Shown here: piece by piece, positions 1-6,251 of the stretch | Layout of the letters: every line of letters begins with the position of its first letter | Numbering within the stretch: the first letter of the stretch is position 1 | NCBI GenBank assembly: GCA_002435715.1 | Contig: DISD01000087.1 | Span: 1 to 25,944 of the forward strand | Direction: 5' to 3' | DNA length: 25,944 bases | Source of the DNA: Rhodospirillaceae bacterium UBA6219 | Lineage (GTDB): Bacteria; Pseudomonadota; Alphaproteobacteria; Rhodospirillales; Magnetospirillaceae | Translations under genes and position numbers: made by a program | The notes under the pieces: model-generated | Database searches by the model: none | Told to the model about the DNA's origin: nothing | The model's input: only the letters and a program-made list of their open reading frames with translations

Positions 1-228
1 CTGGTGCCCAACACCGAATGGCTGAAGGGCTCCGTGGATTTGACCCCGCGCGGCGAAATCATCATCGACGCTCGTGGCGAAACCTCGGTGCTGGGCGTGT
101 TCGCCGCCGGCGACGCCACCACCGTGCCCTATAAGCAGATCATCATCGCCATGGGGGCGGGGGCGACGGCGTCGTTGTCGGCCTTCGACTATCTGATCCG
201 CACGCCCTCGGCCCAGGAAGCGGCGTAA
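1..228 (+). CDS. ahpF: Alkyl hydroperoxide reductase subunit F (AhpF), C-terminal fragment
   Basis: This is the last 75 codons of a gene that begins left of the window; the frame is open from base 1. AhpF is the cytoplasmic FAD-dependent NAD(P)H:disulfide reductase that recharges the peroxiredoxin AhpC. The visible part is the end of the pyridine-nucleotide/FAD domain. It contains LVPNTEWL, GEIIIDARGETSVLGVFAAGD (the FAD-binding second GD motif of thioredoxin-reductase-like flavoproteins) and TTVPYKQIIIAMGAGATASL, closely matching known AhpF C-termini. The redox CxxC and N-terminal domains lie outside the window. A plain thioredoxin reductase would share the GD motif but not the VPYKQIIIA/FDYLIRT ending. 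A strong terminator follows 27 bases after the stop. Confidence 0.93.
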   Translation: MVPNTEWLKGSVDLTPRGEIIIDARGETSVLGVFAAGDATTVPYKQIIIAMGAGATASLSAFDYLIRTPSAQEAA

Positions 229-255
229 GCCTTAATCCAGCTCTTGGAAAATTGG

Positions 256-294
256 ACGGCGGTCCCGGTTATCCGGGGCCGCCGTTTGGTTTTT
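256..294. terminator. Bidirectional rho-independent terminator between ahpF and the hydrolase gene
   Basis: A 13-bp stem (arms 256-268 and 273-285, one T.G wobble) closes a TTAT loop at 269-272. On the plus strand it is followed by TTTGGTTTTT, and on the minus strand by AATTTT. The stop codon of the convergent hydrolase gene (269-271) lies inside the loop, so one hairpin ends both transcripts. Confidence 0.85.
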
Positions 295-1162
295 GCGGCA
301 TGGCGGCGCACAGGAAAGCGCTCAACAAGTGTCCCAAGCCGATCATGTCAGGGCAATCCTCGTGACCGGTGCCGTCCAGGATGCGCAATTGGGCGGTGGC
401 GGTGGCGGTGGCGCGGGCGTGGATGGCCCTGGCCGCGTCGCTGGGGACCATCTGGTCGTCGGCGCCATGGCCGATCAGCACCGGACAACGGACGCGGCCG
501 ATGGTGGCGATGGGGGCGATATGGTCGAAACGATGGCCGATCACCCGTTCCACATAGCGGCAGATCAACCAACCCAGTGGCCGATAGGGGATGTGCAAAC
601 GCTTCAGATAGACTCGCATCACCCGTTCCGGGTGGTCGAAGGCCGCCAGGCTGACCACGGCGCCCAGTTCGGTTTGGCGCGACGCCGCCAACAACGCGGC
701 GGCGCCACCCACCGAATGGCCGATCACCGCCAGCCGGTGGGCGTCGATGGCGGGGCGTTGGCGCAACCAGTTCAGGCCGGCTTCGACGTCTTCGGCGAAG
801 CGCGGCATCGAGGAAAAGCTGTCGGCATCGCTGGCGCCATGGCTGCGGGCGTCCATCAGCAGCAGGGCGAACCCGGCCTGATGCAAGGGCGGCGTCAGCG
901 GCAGCAGGCTGGAATGCTCGGCCCCCCAGCCATGCATCAACAAGATTGCCGGGGCGCAGGCATCATCCGCTGACGGGATGAACCAGCCGCGCAAGGTCTT
1001 GCCGTTGGCGCCGGAAATTTCGACGCGTTGCCCGACCAATCCGTGATCGGCAGGGCACGAATCCGGCGCCAGCCGCGGCACCTGGAAGGATTTGTACAAG
1101 GCCCAGCGGAGCCCAACCAGGCAGGCCGCGATCACAGCGGCGGCAATCACAAGGGTCTGCAT
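269..1162 (-). CDS. Membrane-anchored alpha/beta hydrolase
   Basis: A 297-residue serine hydrolase of the alpha/beta-fold superfamily. An uncleaved hydrophobic segment (residues 3-18) probably anchors it in the inner membrane, with the catalytic domain from about residue 45. Visible catalytic features are the oxyanion-hole motif HGWG (77-80), the nucleophile elbow GHSVGG with Ser150, an acid in HGADD (Asp235 or Asp236), and His267 in GTGHED. The substrate cannot be read from sequence. The ATG lies 9 bases after the stop of the NifX-like gene, which makes it the third gene of an operon led by a Rieske protein. Its last codons and stop form part of the terminator hairpin. Confidence 0.85.
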   Translation of the reverse strand: MQTLVIAAAVIAACLVGLRWALYKSFQVPRLAPDSCPADHGLVGQRVEISGANGKTLRGWFIPSADDACAPAILLMHGWGAEHSSLLPLTPPLHQAGFALLLMDARSHGASDADSFSSMPRFAEDVEAGLNWLRQRPAIDAHRLAVIGHSVGGAAALLAASRQTELGAVVSLAAFDHPERVMRVYLKRLHIPYRPLGWLICRYVERVIGHRFDHIAPIATIGRVRCPVLIGHGADDQMVPSDAARAIHARATATATAQLRILDGTGHEDCPDMIGLGHLLSAFLCAAMPQKPNGGPG

Positions 1163-1171
1163 AGGGTCCGC

Positions 1172-1513
1172 TTAGTGGTGGTGAGGTTCCGAAGGGGGCA
1201 GGGTGCCGGCCCGATAGTGACTGATGGCGGCCAGCGGGTCTTTTTCCGAGGTGGTCGCCACCGTGACCCCGTATCGGGCCAATCGGTCGATAAAGCCGGA
1301 CCCGGCGGTGCCGGCGATCAGCACGTCCATATGGTAAAGCGGATGGTCGCCACTGTCCTTGAAATTGTGGATGAACATTTCGGTGGGCAGTTCCAGACGA
1401 TCCAGTTCCCGCACGTCTTCTTGGTCCTGGACCTCGAAGACGCGGAAGCGGCCGGTCTTGCCGGGATGGTTGGTGATGGTTAGCCAATTCTGGCTGGCGA
1501 TGGCGATCTTCAT
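1172..1513 (-). CDS. NifX/NafY-like (dinitrogenase iron-molybdenum cofactor binding fold) protein
   Basis: A 113-residue protein starting MKIAIASQNWLTITNHPGKTG and continuing RFRVFEVQD. This is the beginning expected of the NifX/NafY/NifB C-terminal domain family (Pfam Dinitrogenase_Fe-Mo), small cytoplasmic carriers of Fe-S or Fe-Mo cluster precursors. The core includes VLIAGTAGSGFIDRLARYGV, matching the conserved glycine-rich C-terminal half. The C-terminus ends in HHH, a possible metal ligand. The start was chosen because its ATG overlaps the Rieske stop as ATGA (1513-1510), which implies translational coupling. No nif genes are nearby, so a role in nitrogenase assembly is unlikely from context; metal or cluster handling for the Rieske protein is inference. 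Confidence 0.8.
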   Translation of the reverse strand: MKIAIASQNWLTITNHPGKTGRFRVFEVQDQEDVRELDRLELPTEMFIHNFKDSGDHPLYHMDVLIAGTAGSGFIDRLARYGVTVATTSEKDPLAAISHYRAGTLPPSEPHHH

Positions 1514-2064
1514 GCTGTGGGCTCCGTGGTTTCGCCGATGCGCAAGGTGGTGTCGCTGAGGAAGACATAGGGCGGCACTTCCAGGTTCAGCGGCGCCGGT
1601 CCCTTGCGGATACGGCCTGAAGTGTCGTAATGCGATCCGTGGCAGGGGCAGAACCAGCCGCCGAAATCGCCGCGCGGGTCGCCGGCTTTCTGGCCCAAGG
1701 GGATGCAGCCCAGATGGGTGCAGATCCCCACCAAGATCAGCCATTGCGGCCGGATCACCCGCTGCGCGTCGGACTGGGGATCGCGCAGGGTGTCTTGGTC
1801 TTCGGCGGTGGCGCGTGTCATCTCGGCGGCGGTGCGGTGGCGGATGAAAACCGGCTTGCCGCGCCAGGTCACGGTGATGGCCTGACCTTCGACGATGGCG
1901 CCGATATCCACGTCCAGATTGCCCATGGCCAGCACGTCGGCGGATGGGTTCAGGCTGTCGACGAACGGGACCAGCGCGGCGGCCACTCCGACGGCGCCCA
2001 TGGTGCTGGTGGCGGCCAGCAGGAATTGACGACGGTCGGGACCGTCAGCGGAAACCGAGGACAT
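1510..2064 (-). CDS. Stand-alone Rieske [2Fe-2S] protein, PetA/ubiquinol-cytochrome c reductase type
   Basis: A 184-residue Rieske protein with a twin-arginine-like N-terminus (RRQFLLAA, residues 11-18) and one N-terminal membrane anchor (about 16-36), as in the iron-sulfur subunit of the bc1 complex. The cluster motifs are complete: CTHLGC (115-120, ligands Cys115 and His117) and CPCHGSHYD (139-147, ligands Cys139 and His142), with Cys120 and Cys141 as the usual disulfide pair. Length fits the family. The odd point is context: no cytochrome b or c1 gene follows. Instead the gene is coupled by an ATGA overlap to a NifX-like gene and then a hydrolase. It may be a second PetA paralogue or the only PetA at an unusual site. 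A GGAG ribosome binding site lies 8 bases before the ATG. Confidence 0.9.
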   Translation of the reverse strand: MSSVSADGPDRRQFLLAATSTMGAVGVAAALVPFVDSLNPSADVLAMGNLDVDIGAIVEGQAITVTWRGKPVFIRHRTAAEMTRATAEDQDTLRDPQSDAQRVIRPQWLILVGICTHLGCIPLGQKAGDPRGDFGGWFCPCHGSHYDTSGRIRKGPAPLNLEVPPYVFLSDTTLRIGETTEPTA

Positions 2065-2083
2065 GGCGCTTGCTCCAAGCTGT

Positions 2084-2107
2084 GGCTTTCCTTGATGTTA
2101 GAAAGCC
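2084..2107. other. Inverted repeat in the Rieske gene leader
   Basis: A perfect 7-bp dyad, GGCTTTC / GAAAGCC, with a 10-base spacer lies 20 bases before the Rieske ATG (minus strand). It could be a regulator site or a leader hairpin. A separate perfect palindrome GACAATTGTC sits at 2126-2135 in the same divergent region. Confidence 0.4.
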
Positions 2108-2199
2108 GTGCGACGGCCGGGCCATGACAATTGTCGGCTGGCTTGCGATTGCCGCGCTTTTCGCGCACTACTCGGGGCCAGTGTCACCGGGAGTGCCTG

Positions 2200-2922
2200 A
2201 TGCAAGCGGACAAGGTCGAAATCTGGTGGATGCGGATGGATGCCGTCGCGTTCGACGACTGGCAACGCCTGGAAGCCTTGCTGGACGATGACGACCATCA
2301 GCGTCTTGCCCGATTCAATCATGTCCAAGGCCGTCAGACCTATGTGGCCGCCCATGCCTTGGCCCGGGCATTGCTGTCGTCATGGCAGAGACGCCCCCCT
2401 GAAGATTGGCGCTTCGTCATCGACGGACGGGGCAAGCCGGAAGTGGTGGTCCCCGCCGGTGCCCCCCGGCTGCGTCTGAACCTGTCGCACACCAACGGCT
2501 TGGTCGCCGCCGCCTTGTGCCTGGATCACGATGTCGGGATCGACGTGGAGGACCTGGGGCGCAAAGCCGATTGTCTGGCCTTGGGGAAACGCTTCTTCGC
2601 CCCCTCGGAATGCGCCCTTTTGCAGGCGGTCCCGCCCCAGCGGCTGACGGAAACCTTTCTGTCGCTGTGGACGCTGAAGGAAGCCTATGTCAAGGCCATC
2701 GGCAAAGGACTGGCGCAGGCGCTGGACCGTTTTGCCTTTACCCTGGAGCCCCCCGCCATCACCTTCGCCCAAGCCATGGACGACGATGCTGCCCATTGGC
2801 TGTTCCACCAGGAACGTGTCGGCGACGATCATGTGCTGGCACTCGCCCTGCACCATCCCCATCCGCAACAGGTCGCGATGTCGTGGCGCGCCGTCACTCC
2901 GGCCGATCTCGCTGTCACATAA
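2200..2922 (+). CDS. 4'-phosphopantetheinyl transferase, Sfp/AcpT-type
   Basis: A 240-residue enzyme that moves 4'-phosphopantetheine from CoA to a serine of carrier proteins. Family motifs are clear: LNLSHTNG (93-100), the Mg-binding GIDVED (113-118, Asp115 and Glu117), and WTLKEAYVKAIGKGL (157-171), the WxxKEAxxKA signature. The two-half pseudo-dimer length (~230-240) identifies the Sfp type rather than the ~120-residue AcpS. The ATG at 2200 is preferred over an upstream TTG at 2131 because GGGAG lies just upstream and the family N-terminus begins near VEIWW. No polyketide or non-ribosomal peptide genes are in the window, so its carrier substrate is unknown. It is divergent from the Rieske operon and 45 bases before arsR. 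Confidence 0.9.
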   Translation: MQADKVEIWWMRMDAVAFDDWQRLEALLDDDDHQRLARFNHVQGRQTYVAAHALARALLSSWQRRPPEDWRFVIDGRGKPEVVVPAGAPRLRLNLSHTNGLVAAALCLDHDVGIDVEDLGRKADCLALGKRFFAPSECALLQAVPPQRLTETFLSLWTLKEAYVKAIGKGLAQALDRFAFTLEPPAITFAQAMDDDAAHWLFHQERVGDDHVLALALHHPHPQQVAMSWRAVTPADLAVT

Positions 2923-2924
2923 GT

Positions 2925-2969
2925 ATCATTTCGACAAGTGACGAAATGATGGTATCACTACACCATCAT
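2925..2969. promoter_or_regulatory. Two overlapping dyads, likely ArsR operators
   Basis: Dyad 1 is ATCATTTCG (2925-2933) and CGAAATGAT (2942-2950), perfect over 9 bp with an 8-base spacer. Dyad 2 is ATGATGGT (2946-2953) and ACCATCAT (2962-2969), perfect over 8 bp with an 8-base spacer; it shares ATGAT with dyad 1 and runs into the arsR start codon. A possible promoter, TTCGAC (2930-2935) with 17 bp to TATCAC (2953-2958), would lie inside the pair, so ArsR binding would block transcription. The assignment to ArsR is inferred from position. Confidence 0.7.
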
Positions 2970-3387
2970 GCTTGAGATATTCGAGATCGCCGCCAAGGCC
3001 GTGGCCGACCCCACCCGCATCCGCATCCTGAAGCTGCTGCAAAGCGGTGAATTGTGCGTGTGCCAGCTGACCACCGTTCTGGGCTTGGCCCCGGCGACGG
3101 TTTCCAAACATCTGTCGGTGTTGAAGGGGGCGGGACTGGTCCAAAGCCGCCGCGATGGCAAATGGGTCTATTACCGCTTGGCGGATAAGGACTTCAGCCC
3201 ATACGCCCGTCGGTTCCTGGATCTGATGGCCGCAAGCTTGGACGACGACCGCACCATCCTGGCCGACAACGCCTTGATGCTTCAGGTCAATGCCGTGCCT
3301 TTGCAAATCCTGTGCGATCAGGGGCGGGCGGCGTTGTCGGAAATCCCCTCTCAGGCCGCAACCCCATGCTGTGGAACCTCACCATGA
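2968..3387 (+). CDS. arsR: ArsR-family arsenite-responsive repressor
   Basis: A 139-residue winged-helix repressor that releases its operator on binding As(III). The metal site ELCVCQL (Cys30, Cys32) is that of classical ArsR, followed by the recognition helix region ATVSKHLSVLKGAGLV (43-58) and a wing with DGKWVYYRL. The C-terminal tail adds a CC pair (ATPCCGTSP) that might contribute to thiol binding. The ATG at 2968 has no evident Shine-Dalgarno and lies about 10 bases after a candidate -10, so the gene may be translated from a leaderless mRNA (inference). The stop overlaps the next arsC start as ATGA, and the operator dyads immediately upstream suggest autoregulation. Confidence 0.92.
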   Translation: MLEIFEIAAKAVADPTRIRILKLLQSGELCVCQLTTVLGLAPATVSKHLSVLKGAGLVQSRRDGKWVYYRLADKDFSPYARRFLDLMAASLDDDRTILADNALMLQVNAVPLQILCDQGRAALSEIPSQAATPCCGTSP

Positions 3388-3881
3388 GCGACACGATCTA
3401 TAACGTGCTGTTTCTGTGCACCGGCAACTCGGCTCGATCGATCATGGCCGAAGCCATCTTGAACGCCGACACCACCGGCCGTTTCCGGGCCTTCAGTGCC
3501 GGCAGCCATCCCAAGGGCGAAGTTGATCCCACGGTTTTGGCCTTGCTGAAAAAGACCAATTATCCCACCGGGGATTTGCGATCCAAATCGTGGGACGAAT
3601 TCGCCGCGCCGGGGGCGCCGGCCTTGGATTTCGTCTTCACGGTTTGCGACAACGCGGCCGGGGAAGTGTGCCCGGTTTGGCCCGGCCAGCCGATGACCGC
3701 CCATTGGGGTGTGCCCGACCCCGTGGGCTTTGTCGGCCCCGAGGCGGAAAAGGCCGCCCATACGGCGGAAATCATGCGCATGCTGTCCAGCCGTATTCAA
3801 ATTTTCGCAGCCTTGCCCATGCGGTCGCTGGACCGTCTGACCTTGCAAAAGCGGCTGAACGACATCGGGAAAAGGGATTGA
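3384..3881 (+). CDS. arsC: Arsenate reductase, LMW-PTP fold (first copy)
   Basis: A 165-residue arsenate reductase of the low-molecular-weight tyrosine phosphatase type, reducing As(V) to As(III) for export. The P-loop CTGNSAR (Cys12 to Arg18) carries the nucleophile. Additional cysteines Cys88 (TVCDNAAGEVC) and Cys96 are placed as in the thioredoxin- or glutaredoxin-recycled class, and the PDP motif (Asp112) is the expected general acid. The start at 3384 was chosen for the ATGA overlap with arsR; the frame also extends upstream to 3312 inside arsR. It is followed after 4 bases by a closely related second arsC. Confidence 0.9.
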   Translation: MSDTIYNVLFLCTGNSARSIMAEAILNADTTGRFRAFSAGSHPKGEVDPTVLALLKKTNYPTGDLRSKSWDEFAAPGAPALDFVFTVCDNAAGEVCPVWPGQPMTAHWGVPDPVGFVGPEAEKAAHTAEIMRMLSSRIQIFAALPMRSLDRLTLQKRLNDIGKRD

Positions 3882-3885
3882 GGCC

Positions 3886-4359
3886 ATGACCATTAACGTC
3901 CCGGTGCGGAGCACCATCAACGTTTTGGTACTGTGTACCGGCAATTCCGCCCGTTCGGTGTTGGCGGAATGTCTGATCAACCGTTTGGGCCAGGGGCGCT
4001 GGCAGGCGTTCAGCGCCGGCAGCCATCCCACCGGTCAGGTCAACCCGTTGACCATCGAAGTTCTGGGCGAAAAGGGCTTCGACGTCACCGGATTGCGGTC
4101 GAAGTCGTGGGACGAATTCGCCGCCCCCGGCGCGCCCAAGATGGATCTGGTGGTCACCGTCTGCGACAACGCCGCCGGTGAGGTTTGCCCCATCTGGCCC
4201 GGTCATCCGTCCAAGGTGCATCTGGGTTTTCCCGATCCGGCGGCGGCCACCGGCAGCCACGACGAGCGTCTGGCGGTGTTCCGCCAGGTCTACGACATGA
4301 TTGAAGCCCGCATGAGCCGTTTGGTGGAATTGGGGCTGGATCGGGCAGGGGAAGCGTAA
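3886..4359 (+). CDS. arsC: Arsenate reductase, LMW-PTP fold (second copy)
   Basis: A 157-residue paralogue of the preceding gene. It has the P-loop CTGNSAR (Cys17 to Arg23), the shared block LRSKSWDEFAAPGAP, Cys93 and Cys101 in TVCDNAAGEVCPIWPG, and Asp117 in FPDP. All catalytic positions are kept, so both copies look active. The two differ in their N-terminal leader (MTINVPVRST here) and in the C-terminal helix, which argues for an old tandem duplication rather than a recent one. It ends one base before the ACR3 start, so arsR-arsC-arsC-acr3 reads as one transcript. Confidence 0.9.
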   Translation: MTINVPVRSTINVLVLCTGNSARSVLAECLINRLGQGRWQAFSAGSHPTGQVNPLTIEVLGEKGFDVTGLRSKSWDEFAAPGAPKMDLVVTVCDNAAGEVCPIWPGHPSKVHLGFPDPAAATGSHDERLAVFRQVYDMIEARMSRLVELGLDRAGEA

Positions 4360-4360
4360 A

Positions 4361-5401
4361 ATGGGTTTCTTCGAACGTTACCTGACCCTGTGGGTCGGTT
4401 TGTGCATCGTCGTCGGCATCGCCTTGGGCCACTGGATTCCGGCACCCTTCCAGGCGATCGGCGGCATGGAAGTGGCCCAGGTCAACCTGCCGGTGGCGGT
4501 TTTGATCTGGCTGATGATCATTCCCATGTTGCTGAAGATCGATTTCGCCGCCCTGCATCAGGTCAAGGAACATTGGCGCGGCATCGGCGTCACCTTGTTC
4601 ATCAACTGGGCGGTCAAGCCGTTTTCCATGGCTTTGCTGGGCTGGGTGTTCGTCGCCACCTTGTTCCGCCCCTATCTGCCCGCCGACCAGATCGAGTCCT
4701 ATATCGCCGGGTTGATCCTGCTGGCGGCGGCGCCGTGCACCGCCATGGTTTTCGTGTGGTCCAACCTGACCAATGGCGAACCGCATTTCACCCTTAGTCA
4801 GGTGGCGCTGAACGACACCATCATGGTGGTGGCTTTCGCGCCGCTGGTCGGGTTGCTGTTGGGCCTGTCGTCCATCACCGTGCCGTGGGACACGCTTTTG
4901 CTGTCGGTGGTCCTTTACATCGTGGTGCCGGTTTTGGTGGCGCAAATCTGGCGCAAGGCCTTGCTGGCCAAGGGTGAGCAAGCCCTGGCATCGGTCCTGG
5001 CCAAGCTGGGGCCGCTGTCCCTGACCGCGCTTTTGGCCACCTTGGTGCTGTTGTTCGGCTTCCAAGGCGAACAGATCATCGCTCAGCCGCTGGTCATCCT
5101 GATGCTGGCGGTGCCCATCACCATCCAGGTCTATTTCAATTCCGGTCTGGCCTATGTGCTGAACCGCAAGCTGGGGGTGGCCCATTGCGTCGCCGGTCCC
5201 TCGGCCTTGATCGGGGCATCCAACTTCTTCGAATTGGCGGTGGCCGCCGCCATCTCGCTGTTCGGTTTCCATTCGGGGGCCGCACTGGCCACCGTTGTCG
5301 GCGTGCTGATCGAAGTGCCGGTGATGCTGTCGGTGGTCAAGATCGTCAATGCCAGCAAGGATTGGTACGAAGCCGGGCGTTGTGGGGCGGGGCGTTCCTA
5401 A
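4361..5401 (+). CDS. Arsenite efflux permease, ACR3 family
   Basis: A 346-residue inner-membrane protein with about ten hydrophobic segments that expels As(III). The ACR3 signature AAAPCTAMVFVWS in the fourth segment carries the conserved Cys126, and Glu318 in GVLIEVPVM matches the conserved acidic residue near the C-terminus. Length and motifs distinguish it from the ArsB family (~430 residues). It is the last gene of the ars operon and starts two bases after the arsC stop. Its stop overlaps that of the convergent DUF2189 gene by 4 bases, leaving no room for a separate terminator. Databases may label it arsB or acr3. Confidence 0.92.
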   Translation: MGFFERYLTLWVGLCIVVGIALGHWIPAPFQAIGGMEVAQVNLPVAVLIWLMIIPMLLKIDFAALHQVKEHWRGIGVTLFINWAVKPFSMALLGWVFVATLFRPYLPADQIESYIAGLILLAAAPCTAMVFVWSNLTNGEPHFTLSQVALNDTIMVVAFAPLVGLLLGLSSITVPWDTLLLSVVLYIVVPVLVAQIWRKALLAKGEQALASVLAKLGPLSLTALLATLVLLFGFQGEQIIAQPLVILMLAVPITIQVYFNSGLAYVLNRKLGVAHCVAGPSALIGASNFFELAVAAAISLFGFHSGAALATVVGVLIEVPVMLSVVKIVNASKDWYEAGRCGAGRS

Positions 5402-6186
5402 TCGTGTCCGACCAGATCGCGATAGGCATGCCATGACGCGTGGCCGATCACCGGCAGCGCCACGGTCAGTCCCAGAAATGCCGGGACCAAGCCCAAACCC
5501 GTGATCACGGCGATGGTGGCCGCCCACAGCCCCATGGGTTTGGGGTTCTTGAACACCACCAGGGCGGACACCAGGGCGGCGCTGAAAATGTCGGTTTTCA
5601 CGTCCAGCATCATGGGCAGCGCCACCACGGTGGTGACGAAGACCAGCGCCGCCACCGCCGCCCCCAATCCCAGCATGAACAGGGTAAAGCTGATCCCGGC
5701 CAGGGTGGCCGATTGGGTGACGAAGCTGTCCAGGCTCATGGATTGATAGGGAAAGAACAGGGCGAACAGCACGATGGAAAGCCGCGCCCAGATCATCACC
5801 ACCAGCATCAACACCAATCCGGCGGTCATGATGTGGAAGGTGTTGGATCGCCAGGCCTGATAAAGCTGGCGCCAATGGGGTTTGTCGCCCTGCTCCAGAT
5901 GCTGTGAAATGCCATAGAAACCCAGGGCCAGAAGCGGCGCGATCAACAGGAAGCCGCCGATCATCGGGGTGATCAGATAGGGCCAGCCGAACCACGCCAG
6001 ACCGAAGACGATGAACAGTCCGATGGCGGCGAAGGCTGCGCCGTAAAGCGGGCCGATCCAACCCGAATGCAGATAATCCTGCCACCCCAGCCGCAGCCAT
6101 CGCCCCACATGACCGGCGTCCACCACCTGGATACGTTGGATCAGGGCCAGGGCCGAATCGGTTTGTGGCGTCGACATCTCGCTCAT
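5398..6186 (-). CDS. DUF2189 integral membrane protein
   Basis: A 262-residue polytopic protein of the DUF2189 family, which is common in alphaproteobacteria and has no settled function. Visible traits are the N-terminal motif GRWLRLGWQDY, GFYGISQHLEQGD, and six or so hydrophobic segments from about residue 45 to the C-terminus. ATGs at codons 1 and 4 are both possible; GAGG lies 5 bases before the first. It converges on and overlaps the ars permease by 4 bases. A dyad (6198-6215) in its leader separates it from the next gene. Confidence 0.8.
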   Translation of the reverse strand: MSEMSTPQTDSALALIQRIQVVDAGHVGRWLRLGWQDYLHSGWIGPLYGAAFAAIGLFIVFGLAWFGWPYLITPMIGGFLLIAPLLALGFYGISQHLEQGDKPHWRQLYQAWRSNTFHIMTAGLVLMLVVMIWARLSIVLFALFFPYQSMSLDSFVTQSATLAGISFTLFMLGLGAAVAALVFVTTVVALPMMLDVKTDIFSAALVSALVVFKNPKPMGLWAATIAVITGLGLVPAFLGLTVALPVIGHASWHAYRDLVGHD

Positions 6187-6197
6187 GGCGGCCTCGC

Positions 6198-6215
6198 AGG
6201 CTTGGCGTCAAGCCT
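6198..6215. other. Short hairpin between the MFS gene and the DUF2189 gene
   Basis: A perfect 7-bp stem AGGCTTG / CAAGCCT with a GCGT loop. It lies between two minus-strand genes (MFS stop at 6252, DUF2189 start at 6186). It could be a weak terminator for the MFS transcript, but no T-run follows. Confidence 0.4.
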
Positions 6216-6251
6216 GACACATGGGCATTGCCGGTCTGATGGTAAAGAGGC

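Noticed and set aside
1172..1513. A nitrogen-fixation locus based on the NifX-like gene
   Set aside because: No nifH, D, K, E, N or B genes are in the window, and this small fold occurs widely outside nif clusters.
2200..5401. A genomic island carrying the ars operon
   Set aside because: No integrase, transposase, flanking repeats or tRNA junction is seen, and base composition looks like that of the flanking core genes.
4154..6220. A 688-codon minus-strand open frame
   Set aside because: It lies antisense to the second arsC and the ACR3 gene and has Gln/His/Arg-rich low-complexity translation typical of shadow frames in GC-rich DNA. The real gene in its upstream part is the DUF2189 gene in another frame.
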